The position numbers and the translations under genes are program-made. A DNA stretch of 56,385 nucleotides from Sphingopyxis sp. (GTDB lineage Bacteria > Pseudomonadota > Alphaproteobacteria > Sphingomonadales > Sphingomonadaceae). Location: assembly GCA_030148985.1 (NCBI GenBank), contig JASBSJ010000056.1, forward strand, positions 1 through 56,385. Direction: 5' to 3'. Shown here in pieces: positions 35,142-41,845 of this stretch (position 1 is the stretch's first letter; each line of letters opens with the position of its first letter). A model generated the notes under the pieces. The model made no database searches. It worked only from the letters and a program-made list of their open reading frames with translations, and had not been told where the DNA came from.

Positions 35142-35233
35142 GTCATTGCGAGGAGCGAAGCGACGAAGCAATCTCCAGCCATCGTCGTCGGTTGTTGCTA
35201 GCTGGAGATTGCTTCGCTCCGCTCGCAATGACG
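35142..35233. repeat. Long form of the GTCATTGCGAG inverted repeat
   Basis: Left arm about 35142-35179 and right arm 35200-35233, with GTCATTGCGAG and AGCAATCTCCAGC on the left matched by GCTGGAGATTGCT and CTCGCAATGAC on the right. The left arm has a few extra bases. The loop is about 20 bases. It separates the convergent esterase and carboxylesterase genes and is related to the 30-base element at 21104-21133. Confidence 0.85.
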
Positions 35234-35238
35234 CCCTG

Positions 35239-36678
35239 CTATGTCCCCGGCTGGATATAGGGTACGCGCGCAAACAGCTCGCGTTCCCACCGGCGCGGAT
35301 CGCTTTCGACACGGCTGTCGGTGTCGAAGATCATCGTCTGCCGCGTGCCCAGATCATAGGCGGGCCAGCCCGGATCGCCCGTGCGCGCGAAGCGGACGAA
35401 GGCATCCATCATCCGGTCGCTCATCGCCCGCTGCGCCGGGCTCGCATTGGGTGTGGTGCCGAACGCGAACCCGATGTCGTCGGTGTGCTTCGCATCCTCG
35501 AAATCGAGCTGATAGACAAAGGCCGGCGCCCCGGCACGCGCGCGCGCCTCGGCCTCCTCGACCTGCCCGCGCCAGCTGCGCCCCGCGGTAACGATGCGGT
35601 GGAACAGCTCGAGCGGCGCGGCCTCGGGATAGCGCGCGCGAAACTGCGCCACCACCCATTCGGGATGCGCGTCGACCTTGATTTCGGGCGCGATCCGCGC
35701 GGCAAGATTGTCGAAATTCAGCCCCGCAAGCTGCTTGCCATCGGGCGCGTAGAACGCGCGCGTTTCGAGCACCGTGTTGCCGAGCATCATCGGAATATCG
35801 AGCGACTGCGGCGCGGCATCGGGCCAGAAAGGGTGGCGCGTCAGATGCGTCATGTCGAGCACCGGGCCCATGTAGACGCCGCCGCCCAGAATCGGGTCGG
35901 TCGCCTCCAGCGCAGCGATCAGTTGCCCGATGGGTGCGGTCGCGGGATCGACGCCCTTGCCGAGCGCGTGCAGGAAAGCTTCGGCGCGCTTTGTGGCGTT
36001 GAGCGGGCCCGATGCCGTCACCTGCTGCCCGCTCATCGTGATCGCCTTGTGAAACAGGCCCTTCGCCGCAGGCATCGCCATCAAGGTCGCGATCTTCGCG
36101 CCGCCGCCCGACTGGCCAAAGACGGTGACATTGGCGGGATCGCCGCCGAAGGCCGCGATATTGCGCTGCACCCATGTCAGCGCCGCGATCAGGTCGAGCT
36201 GCCCGGCATTGCCGCTGTCGCGAAAGCGCGGATCGAGCCGCGCGAGATACAGATAACCGAGCGCGTTGAGCCGATGGTTCACCGTCACGACGACGACATC
36301 ACCACGCGCCGCAAGCGCGGCGCCATCGTTGATCGGATCGGTCACGCTGCCGGTCGAATAGGCGCCGCCGTGGAAATAGACCATCACCGGCCGCTTCGCA
36401 TCGTCGGCCGCTGCGGGCGTCCAGACGTTGAGGAACAGACAGTCTTCGGACTGCGGCGCATATCGATCGCCGCGCTGCGGGCAGGCGGGACCGAAGTCGC
36501 CCAGCGCCGCGCGATTATCGGGCGATGGCACCGGCGCCTCGAATCGCTTGGCGGTCGCGTAGCGAATGCCTTTGAAGGTCCGGACGTCTCCCCCCGTTCG
36601 CGCGAAAAGCGGCGGCGCCAGCACGGCGGCGGCGCCTGCCGCGAGCAGCGCGCGGCGGGTAATGTCAGCGCCGGACAT
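35239..36678 (-). CDS. Exported type-B carboxylesterase (CE10-like)
   Basis: A 479-residue type-B carboxylesterase. It opens with DITRRALLAAGAAAVLAPPLFA, a twin-arginine-like signal. Family blocks include SEDCLFLNVWTP, YFHGGAYSTGS (oxyanion hole), and the nucleophile Ser190 in FGQSGGGAK. The usual elbow is GESAGG; here Glu and Ala are replaced by Gln and Gly, which is seen in some bacterial members. In this locus it could remove methyl, acetyl or feruloyl groups from pectin. The start at 36678 opens the signal and overlaps the kdgK stop by 14 bases, so it is the last gene of the 39212-35239 operon. Confidence 0.85.
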   Translation of the reverse strand: MSGADITRRALLAAGAAAVLAPPLFARTGGDVRTFKGIRYATAKRFEAPVPSPDNRAALGDFGPACPQRGDRYAPQSEDCLFLNVWTPAAADDAKRPVMVYFHGGAYSTGSVTDPINDGAALAARGDVVVVTVNHRLNALGYLYLARLDPRFRDSGNAGQLDLIAALTWVQRNIAAFGGDPANVTVFGQSGGGAKIATLMAMPAAKGLFHKAITMSGQQVTASGPLNATKRAEAFLHALGKGVDPATAPIGQLIAALEATDPILGGGVYMGPVLDMTHLTRHPFWPDAAPQSLDIPMMLGNTVLETRAFYAPDGKQLAGLNFDNLAARIAPEIKVDAHPEWVVAQFRARYPEAAPLELFHRIVTAGRSWRGQVEEAEARARAGAPAFVYQLDFEDAKHTDDIGFAFGTTPNASPAQRAMSDRMMDAFVRFARTGDPGWPAYDLGTRQTMIFDTDSRVESDPRRWERELFARVPYIQPGT

Positions 36679-37678
36679 CGAGCCCGCCGCCATGGAAGGC
36701 GTCGATGTCGGCCTGGCCGAAGCGGCTCCCATCGCCGGGGAGCGAATGTTTGAGGCAGGTGAGCGCGAGGCCGCTCACCGCCATCGCTTCGGCGGTGCCC
36801 CCGCTCAGATGCGCGTGGAGCACACCCGCGGCAAAGGCATCGCCCGCGCCGATGCGGTCGACGATTCCGGTGACGTCAATCTCGTCGGTCTGATGGCAAC
36901 TGCCGCGAAGATCGACGCGCGCCGCGATGCGGTGATGGTCGGCGGTGACCGTATGACGCGCGGTCGAGGCGATGAGGCCGAGGCCGGGAAAAGCCGCGAA
37001 GCCCGCTTCGGCCGCCTCGCGCCGCCGATCCTCGCCCTCGCCGCTGAACTCCTGCCCCAGCACCAGCGACAGGTCGCGGTGATTGCCGAACAAGATGTCG
37101 GCGCTGCCGATCAGTTCGGACAGAATCGCGCGCGGATCGCTGTCCCATGCTTCCCACAGCATCGCGCGGTAATTGCCGTCGAAGCTGACGGGTACGCCCA
37201 GTCGCTTCGCCGCACGCGCCGCCGCGAGCGCGGCTTCGGCCGAACGCGGCCCCAAGGCGGGGGTGATGCCCGACAGATGGAGGAGCGCTGCGCCATTCAG
37301 CAGCACGTCCCAGTCATAATCACCCGCGCCGCTCGCCGCGAAACTCGATCCCGCGCGGTCATAGACGATTTCGGACGAGCGCAGTCCTGCCCCGACGCTG
37401 AGGAAATAGAGCCCCATGCGGCCCGGCGCGGTCGTGACGGCGGTGCAATCGACGCCTGCGCCGCGCACCGCCGCCACCGCGCCGCGACCCAGCGCATTGT
37501 TCGGAACGCGCGATACCATCGCGCAATCATGGCCAAGATGCGCGAGCCCGATCGCGACATTGGCTTCGGCGCCGCCGACGTGGAGCGTGAGCGACGGCGA
37601 TTGCATCAGCAGCTCGTTGCCTGGCGCGTTGAGGCGGATCAGCAGTTCGCCGAAAAAGACCAGCTTGCCTTGCGCCAT
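36665..37678 (-). CDS. kdgK: 2-keto-3-deoxygluconate kinase
   Basis: A 337-residue PfkB-family sugar kinase. The N-terminal FFGELLIRLNAPG and VGGAEANVAIGLAHLG form the sugar-binding part, and GAGDAFAAG (277-285, catalytic Asp280) the anion hole. ELLIRL and the GGAEANVA pattern fit KdgK rather than fructokinase. It phosphorylates 2-keto-3-deoxygluconate to the 6-phosphate for aldol cleavage; no Eda aldolase is in the window. The start at 37678 gives the family N-terminus; the in-frame upstream extension lies in a repeat-like gap. It joins the products of both uronate branches. Confidence 0.9.
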   Translation of the reverse strand: MAQGKLVFFGELLIRLNAPGNELLMQSPSLTLHVGGAEANVAIGLAHLGHDCAMVSRVPNNALGRGAVAAVRGAGVDCTAVTTAPGRMGLYFLSVGAGLRSSEIVYDRAGSSFAASGAGDYDWDVLLNGAALLHLSGITPALGPRSAEAALAAARAAKRLGVPVSFDGNYRAMLWEAWDSDPRAILSELIGSADILFGNHRDLSLVLGQEFSGEGEDRRREAAEAGFAAFPGLGLIASTARHTVTADHHRIAARVDLRGSCHQTDEIDVTGIVDRIGAGDAFAAGVLHAHLSGGTAEAMAVSGLALTCLKHSLPGDGSRFGQADIDAFHGGGLDVRR

Positions 37679-37801
37679 CCCTACTCCGTTCGCCCTGTCC
37701 CGGACCTGATCCGGGATTGTCGAAGGGCTGTTCTTTTCTTTAGCGCCAAAGGAAGAATGGTGCTTCGACAAGCTCGGCACGAACGTCCTTTGACAATATA
37801 T
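37679..37801. repeat. Degenerate REP-like sequence between kduD and kdgK
   Basis: This 123-base gap contains TCCCGGACCTGATCCGGGA (a near-perfect 19-base palindrome at about 37698-37716) and the fragments TTGTCGAAGGGC and GCTTCGACAAGC, which are partly complementary. It interrupts an otherwise tightly packed operon and may shape the transcript. Confidence 0.5.
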
Positions 37802-38557
37802 TTACCGCGCCAGCCAGCCACCATCGACGGCGAGGATATGGCCCTGCACATAGTCCGACGCGCGCGACGCCAAGAACACCGCAGCGCCGCCGATGTCGGC
37901 GGGGTCGCCCCAGCGGCCCGCGGGAATGCGCTCCATGATCTGCCGGTTGCGCGTCTCGTCGGCTTGCAGCGCGGCGGTGTTGTTCGTCGCGATATAGCCC
38001 GGCGCGATCGCGTTGACGTTGATCCCCTTTGCCGCCCATTCGTTCGCCAGCAGCTTGGTGAGTCCACCGACCCCCGATTTCGACGCGGTATAGCTCGGCA
38101 CGCGAATGCCGCCCTGAAAGGTCAGCATCGAGGCGATGTTGATGATCTTGCCGCTGCCGCGCGCGATCATGTGCTTGCCCGCCGCCTGACAGAGGAAAAA
38201 CAAAGTCTTGAGATTGGTGTCCATCACCGCATCCCAGTCTTCCTCGGTGAAATCGACCGCATCGGCGCGGCGTATGATCCCGGCATTGTTGACGACGATG
38301 TCGATGCGCCCGAACGCGGCGAGCACGGCATCGACCAGCGGCTGCACCGCGGCGACGCTCGACAGGTCGGCGGCGAAATTTTCGCCGCGGCGCCCGAGCG
38401 CGCGGACCTTGCCGACGGTCTCATCAGCCGGCGAGCGGCCCGCGGCGGCGATGTCGGCGCCCGCACCGGCGAGCGCGAGCGCGATCCCCTGCCCGATGCC
38501 CGTATTGGCGCCGGTGACGAGCGCGACCTTGCCCGAAAGATCAAATGATTGCGTCAT
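37802..38557 (-). CDS. kduD: 2-keto-3-deoxygluconate dehydrogenase KduD (SDR)
   Basis: A 251-residue SDR. TGANTGIG is at 15-22, catalytic Ser143, Tyr156 and Lys160 are present, and the sequence follows E. coli KduD closely through NNAGIIRRADAVDFTEEDW, IINIASMLTFQGGIRVPSY, NVNAIAPGYIATNNT, RIPAGRWG and VDGGWLAR. It reduces 2,5-diketo-3-deoxygluconate to 2-keto-3-deoxygluconate with NADH, the last step of the unsaturated-uronate branch. Its ATG lies one base after the stop of the RpiB-like gene, so the two are coupled. High confidence because of conservation along the whole length. Confidence 0.94.
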   Translation of the reverse strand: MTQSFDLSGKVALVTGANTGIGQGIALALAGAGADIAAAGRSPADETVGKVRALGRRGENFAADLSSVAAVQPLVDAVLAAFGRIDIVVNNAGIIRRADAVDFTEEDWDAVMDTNLKTLFFLCQAAGKHMIARGSGKIINIASMLTFQGGIRVPSYTASKSGVGGLTKLLANEWAAKGINVNAIAPGYIATNNTAALQADETRNRQIMERIPAGRWGDPADIGGAAVFLASRASDYVQGHILAVDGGWLAR

Positions 38558-38558
38558 G

Positions 38559-39212
38559 TCAGGCGAGCGCCGGCTCCGCCGACAGGCTCTTCAGATAGGC
38601 GCTGATCGCCTCATCCTGCGAATTGGCGTAGAAATAGTCGGCGAATTTCTCCCCCCCGATCGCCGCGCGCAGGAGATCCTGATCGACGGTCTTCAGCACC
38701 GTCAGCATGTCGTTGCACGATGCGGCCTTCAGATCCTTCAATATGCCGCGGTTCGTCCGCATGATTTCGGCGCGCTCCTTGGGATAGCCCAGCCCGCGTT
38801 CGCCGTCGAACAGCTTGGCGTATACATCCTGGAGGTTGAGTTCGGCGGCCCAGCCGAAACCCTTGGCATAGGGCATCGAAATCGCGTTGCCGTCGTTGAT
38901 CTGGCCAAAGAGGAAGGCGTCGGTCGGATCGATCACCAGCCCGCAGAAAACGCCGGGCATCGCGTTGCAGGCGAGCATCGAACCCATGCCCGTGCCGCAG
39001 CCGGTCACGACGAAGTCGGCGGCCTTCGAATTTAGGAGGATGCCCGCGAGCAGGCCGTTCATGACATAGGTCAGCGACGCCGCGTCGTCCGCCGAATACA
39101 TGCCATAGTTGAAAACCTGATGACCCAGCGGCTCGGCGACCGTGGTCAGCGCTTCATGGATGATGCCGTTTTTGGCGGCCTGGCTGTTCTCGGTGATCAG
39201 CGCGATCTTCAT
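38559..39212 (-). CDS. RpiB/LacA-fold sugar isomerase, probable DhuI-type unsaturated-uronate isomerase
   Basis: A 217-residue RpiB/LacAB-family protein. It has MKIALITENSQAAKNGIIHEAL at the N-terminus and the family active-site loop GCGTGMGSMLACNAMPG with Cys72. It is longer than RpiB (about 150) by a C-terminal helical extension. In streptococci an RpiB-family enzyme (DhuI) isomerises 4-deoxy-L-threo-5-hexosulose uronate and works with an SDR (DhuD), the step done by KduI elsewhere. Here the gene lies one base before kduD, no kduI is in the locus, and the operon is under a LacI-type operator, so the same role is inferred. AAAGGAAC is the ribosome site. Confidence 0.8.
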   Translation of the reverse strand: MKIALITENSQAAKNGIIHEALTTVAEPLGHQVFNYGMYSADDAASLTYVMNGLLAGILLNSKAADFVVTGCGTGMGSMLACNAMPGVFCGLVIDPTDAFLFGQINDGNAISMPYAKGFGWAAELNLQDVYAKLFDGERGLGYPKERAEIMRTNRGILKDLKAASCNDMLTVLKTVDQDLLRAAIGGEKFADYFYANSQDEAISAYLKSLSAEPALA

Positions 39213-39239
39213 GATGTGTTCCTTTGCTGGGTTTGCGCC

Positions 39240-39268
39240 AAGCTACTCATTCCGGTAACCGGTGTCAA
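39240..39268 (-). promoter_or_regulatory. Promoter of the isomerase-kduD-kdgK operon
   Basis: On the minus strand, TTGACA (39268-39263) is followed after 17 bases by TAGCTT (39245-39240), 28 bases before the start codon. The -35 hexamer is a consensus match and lies within operator D, so a bound LacI-family protein would block polymerase. Confidence 0.6.
39255..39267. promoter_or_regulatory. LacI-type operator D, upstream of the RpiB-like isomerase
   Basis: GTAACCGGTGTCA, identical to operator C and complementary to B, 43 bases before the isomerase start and overlapping its predicted -35. Confidence 0.82.
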
Positions 39269-39303
39269 TATCGACGATGCTCCGATGGCCGAATGGCATG
39301 CTG

Positions 39304-39315
39304 GACACCGGTATC
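39304..39315. promoter_or_regulatory. LacI-type operator E, upstream of lacI-family regulator
   Basis: GACACCGGTATC is a 12-base palindrome with one mismatch, 108 bases before the regulator start, 37 bases from operator D. It suggests autoregulation; the two sites are about 49 bases centre to centre. Confidence 0.72.
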
Positions 39316-39422
39316 AATAATTGCCCGATGCCCGTAGCGATGGTTGATTTTGACGCGCCGGGCGCCCATCACGAAGCGGGAAAGGCGGGACGGAAACCAA
39401 AGCCCGCGGAGGACAAGCGCAT

Positions 39423-40475
39423 ATGGCGGCACAAACCAAGGGGCCGGGGGGCAAGCAGCCGACCATCAACGACGTCGCGGCGCTGGCGGGGGTGTCGAAA
39501 AAAACGGTGAGCCGGGTCATCAACCGGTCCGAATTCCTGACCGAAAAAACGCGCGCCGCGGTCGAAAAAGCGATCGAGCAACTGGGTTTCGTTCCCAATC
39601 CGCAGGCGCGCGCGCTCGCCTTTCGCCGCAACTTCCTGATCGCGCTGCTCCACGACAATCCGAACGCGCAGACGGTGCTTAATTTCCAGCGCGGCGTGCT
39701 CGACGCGATCAAGGACAGCGACCTCGCGCTGCTCGTCCGTCCGGTCGACCGCGGGTCGGACAAATTGCTCGACGATGTCCGCACTTTCCTTGAAAAACAG
39801 CGACCGATCGGCGCGATGCTGTTGCCGCCGATTTCGGAAAATGACGATCTGGCCGCGCTCTGCGAGGATCTGGGCGTGCGCTATGTCCGCATCGGCTCGG
39901 CGCCGCTCGACGATGCCAAGCATTGCATCTCGTCGAACGATCGCGAAGTGGTGGCGGAGGCGGTGCGCGGCCTGATCGCGCTGGGACATCGCCGCATCGG
40001 TTTCGTGCGCGGCCCGGTCGGGTTCCGCTCGGCCGCCGAACGCGAGAAAGGCTTTCTCGAAGCTCTGGCCGAGGCGGGGCTTACCCTGCCTGCCGAACTC
40101 AACGCACCCGGCAATTACCGTTATACCGCGGGGATCGAGGCGGGCGAGGCGCTGCTGTCGCGCGCCGATCCGCCGACCGCAATCTTCTGTTCGAACGACG
40201 AGATGGCGGCGGGGGTGATGAGCGTCGCGCACAGCAAGGGCATCAAGGTGCCTGGCGAGCTGTCGATCATCGGTTTCGACGACAGCCCGACCGCGACGCA
40301 TATCTGGCCCGCGCTCAGCACGGTGCGCTGGCCGATCCGCGAAATGGGCATCCGCGCCGCGCAGACGCTGGTTCCCGATTTTCTGAGCCCCGGCGCCAAG
40401 GCAGACGACGAAGGCAATGTCCTGCCCTCGACATTGGTCGAGCGGCAATCGGTCGCCGCGCCGCCCGGACGTTAG
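39423..40475 (+). CDS. LacI-family transcriptional regulator of the pectin/hexuronate locus
   Basis: A 350-residue LacI-type protein. The helix-turn-helix and hinge are TINDVAALAGVSKKTVSRVI at about residues 14-33 with PNPQARALAF following. The periplasmic-binding-protein-like effector domain spans 65-340 (GVLDAI, FVRGPVGFRS, AIFCSNDEMAAGVM, IIGFDDSPTA). It is divergent from the isomerase-kduD-kdgK operon, and a palindromic ACCGGT-centred sequence occurs before itself and before four operons of the locus, as LacI-family operators require. It is the only DNA-binding gene in the locus. Its effector is probably 2-keto-3-deoxygluconate or a uronate, which the sequence does not show. Confidence 0.9.
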   Translation: MAAQTKGPGGKQPTINDVAALAGVSKKTVSRVINRSEFLTEKTRAAVEKAIEQLGFVPNPQARALAFRRNFLIALLHDNPNAQTVLNFQRGVLDAIKDSDLALLVRPVDRGSDKLLDDVRTFLEKQRPIGAMLLPPISENDDLAALCEDLGVRYVRIGSAPLDDAKHCISSNDREVVAEAVRGLIALGHRRIGFVRGPVGFRSAAEREKGFLEALAEAGLTLPAELNAPGNYRYTAGIEAGEALLSRADPPTAIFCSNDEMAAGVMSVAHSKGIKVPGELSIIGFDDSPTATHIWPALSTVRWPIREMGIRAAQTLVPDFLSPGAKADDEGNVLPSTLVERQSVAAPPGR

Positions 40476-40550
40476 CACTGGCACTGCGGCGCTGACGCCA
40501 CGCCCGCCCCTCGCGATAGTTTTAACCCGCCTGTCCTGGAAAGGCAGAAA

Positions 40551-40570
40551 AATTGTCGCAATTTGTCGCA
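40551..40570. repeat. Tandem 10-base direct repeat upstream of the efflux operon
   Basis: AATTGTCGCA at 40551-40560 is followed directly by ATTTGTCGCA, identical in nine of ten bases, about 90 bases before the membrane fusion protein start. One helical turn of spacing would suit a dimeric regulator. No TetR-type gene adjoins the operon. Confidence 0.4.
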
Positions 40571-40661
40571 TCCGGGGCGCGGGGCTTGCCAGCGGCAGGA
40601 CAATGGTTTGAATAGGGGTTGATCCTCCCTAGCCCGCGGCGGCCTGTAACGAGAAAATCAT

Positions 40662-41840
40662 ATGCTGAACGACCGGCCGGCGCTCCGCCTCGGGCTTCTT
40701 TGCGCCATTGCCTTGTCGATGGGCGCCTGCACGGCCGAGGAGAAGAATGGCGGGCGCGGTGCGCCCGAGGTCGGCTATGTCACCGTCGCGGTGCAGCCCG
40801 TTCCCGTCACGACGTCGCTCGGCGGCCGCACCGTCGCCTTTGAAATGAGCGAAGTGCGGCCGCAGGTCAATGGCCTCATCCGGCGGCGGCTGTTCACCGA
40901 GGGCGGCTTCGTGCGTGCGGGCCAGCCGCTGTACGAGATCGACGCCAGCCTCTATCGCGCCGCCGTCCAGCAGGCCGAGGCCAATCTGGCGAGCGCCAGC
41001 GCCAGCGCCGAGGCCGCCGAGGAACGCGCGCGTCGGCTTGAACCGCTGGCCAAGATGCAGGCGGTCGCCGAGCAGGATTATACCGACGCGCTCGCGGCGG
41101 CGCGCATGGCGCGCGCCGCGGTCGCGCAGACCCGCGCCGCGCTCGAAACCGCCCGCATCAACCTGCGCTATGCGACGATCACCGCGCCGATCGGCGGGCG
41201 GATCGGGCGCAGTCTTGCGACGCCCGGCGCGCTCGTAAGCGCCAGCCAGGCCGAACCGCTCGCGACGATCCAGCGTATCGACCCCATCTATGTCGACATG
41301 CAGCAGTCGAGCGCCGAACTGACAACGCTGCGCCAGGCGATCGCCAGCGGCGGCGTTTCGCAAGGCGGCGCCGCCGTGCGCCTGCGGCTGGAAGACGGCA
41401 GCGCCTATGCCCTGGCCGGCATCGTCGAGTTTTCCGAGGTGACGGTCAATGAAGCGACCGGGACCGTGACCCTGCGCGCGCGCTTTCCCAACCCGAACGG
41501 CTTGCTGCTGCCGGGCATGTTCGTGACCGCGATATTCGATCAGGCGATCGATCCGACCGCCATTCTGGTGCCGCAACCTGCGGTGCAGCGCGATTTCGAC
41601 GGATCGGCCTTTGTCTATCTGGCGGGCAAGAACAACAAGGCGGTGCGCCGCAAGATCGCGACATCGCGGACGGCCGGCGCCAGCTGGATCGTCACCGACG
41701 GGCTGCGCGCCGGCGACCGCGTCATCACGCAGGGAATCGCCAATCTTCGCGACGGCGCCGACATTCGTCCGGTCCCGGCCAGCAGTCCGCAGCGGGTGGG
41801 GGCACCCGCGTCGGCCAAGACCGCAGAAAAGAGTAAATAG
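40662..41840 (+). CDS. RND efflux membrane fusion protein (AcrA/MexA-like lipoprotein)
   Basis: A 392-residue periplasmic adaptor with a lipoprotein signal (lipobox MGAC). Domains in order: barrel-sandwich hybrid (RPQVNGLIRRRLFTEGGFVRAGQPLY), a long alpha-helical hairpin rich in Ala/Glu (about residues 90-170), the second lipoyl half (ITAPIGGRIGRS), the beta-barrel (RIDPIYVDMQQSS), and the membrane-proximal domain. It links the inner-membrane pump to the outer-membrane channel. Six bases separate it from the pump gene. Drug range cannot be read from sequence. Confidence 0.92.
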   Translation: MLNDRPALRLGLLCAIALSMGACTAEEKNGGRGAPEVGYVTVAVQPVPVTTSLGGRTVAFEMSEVRPQVNGLIRRRLFTEGGFVRAGQPLYEIDASLYRAAVQQAEANLASASASAEAAEERARRLEPLAKMQAVAEQDYTDALAAARMARAAVAQTRAALETARINLRYATITAPIGGRIGRSLATPGALVSASQAEPLATIQRIDPIYVDMQQSSAELTTLRQAIASGGVSQGGAAVRLRLEDGSAYALAGIVEFSEVTVNEATGTVTLRARFPNPNGLLLPGMFVTAIFDQAIDPTAILVPQPAVQRDFDGSAFVYLAGKNNKAVRRKIATSRTAGASWIVTDGLRAGDRVITQGIANLRDGADIRPVPASSPQRVGAPASAKTAEKSK

Positions 41841-41845
41841 CCCCC

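Noticed and set aside
36566..38548. 660-codon plus-strand frame across kdgK and kduD
   Set aside because: Antisense shadow of genes with complete catalytic motifs; composition is Arg/Asp/His-rich as for other shadows.
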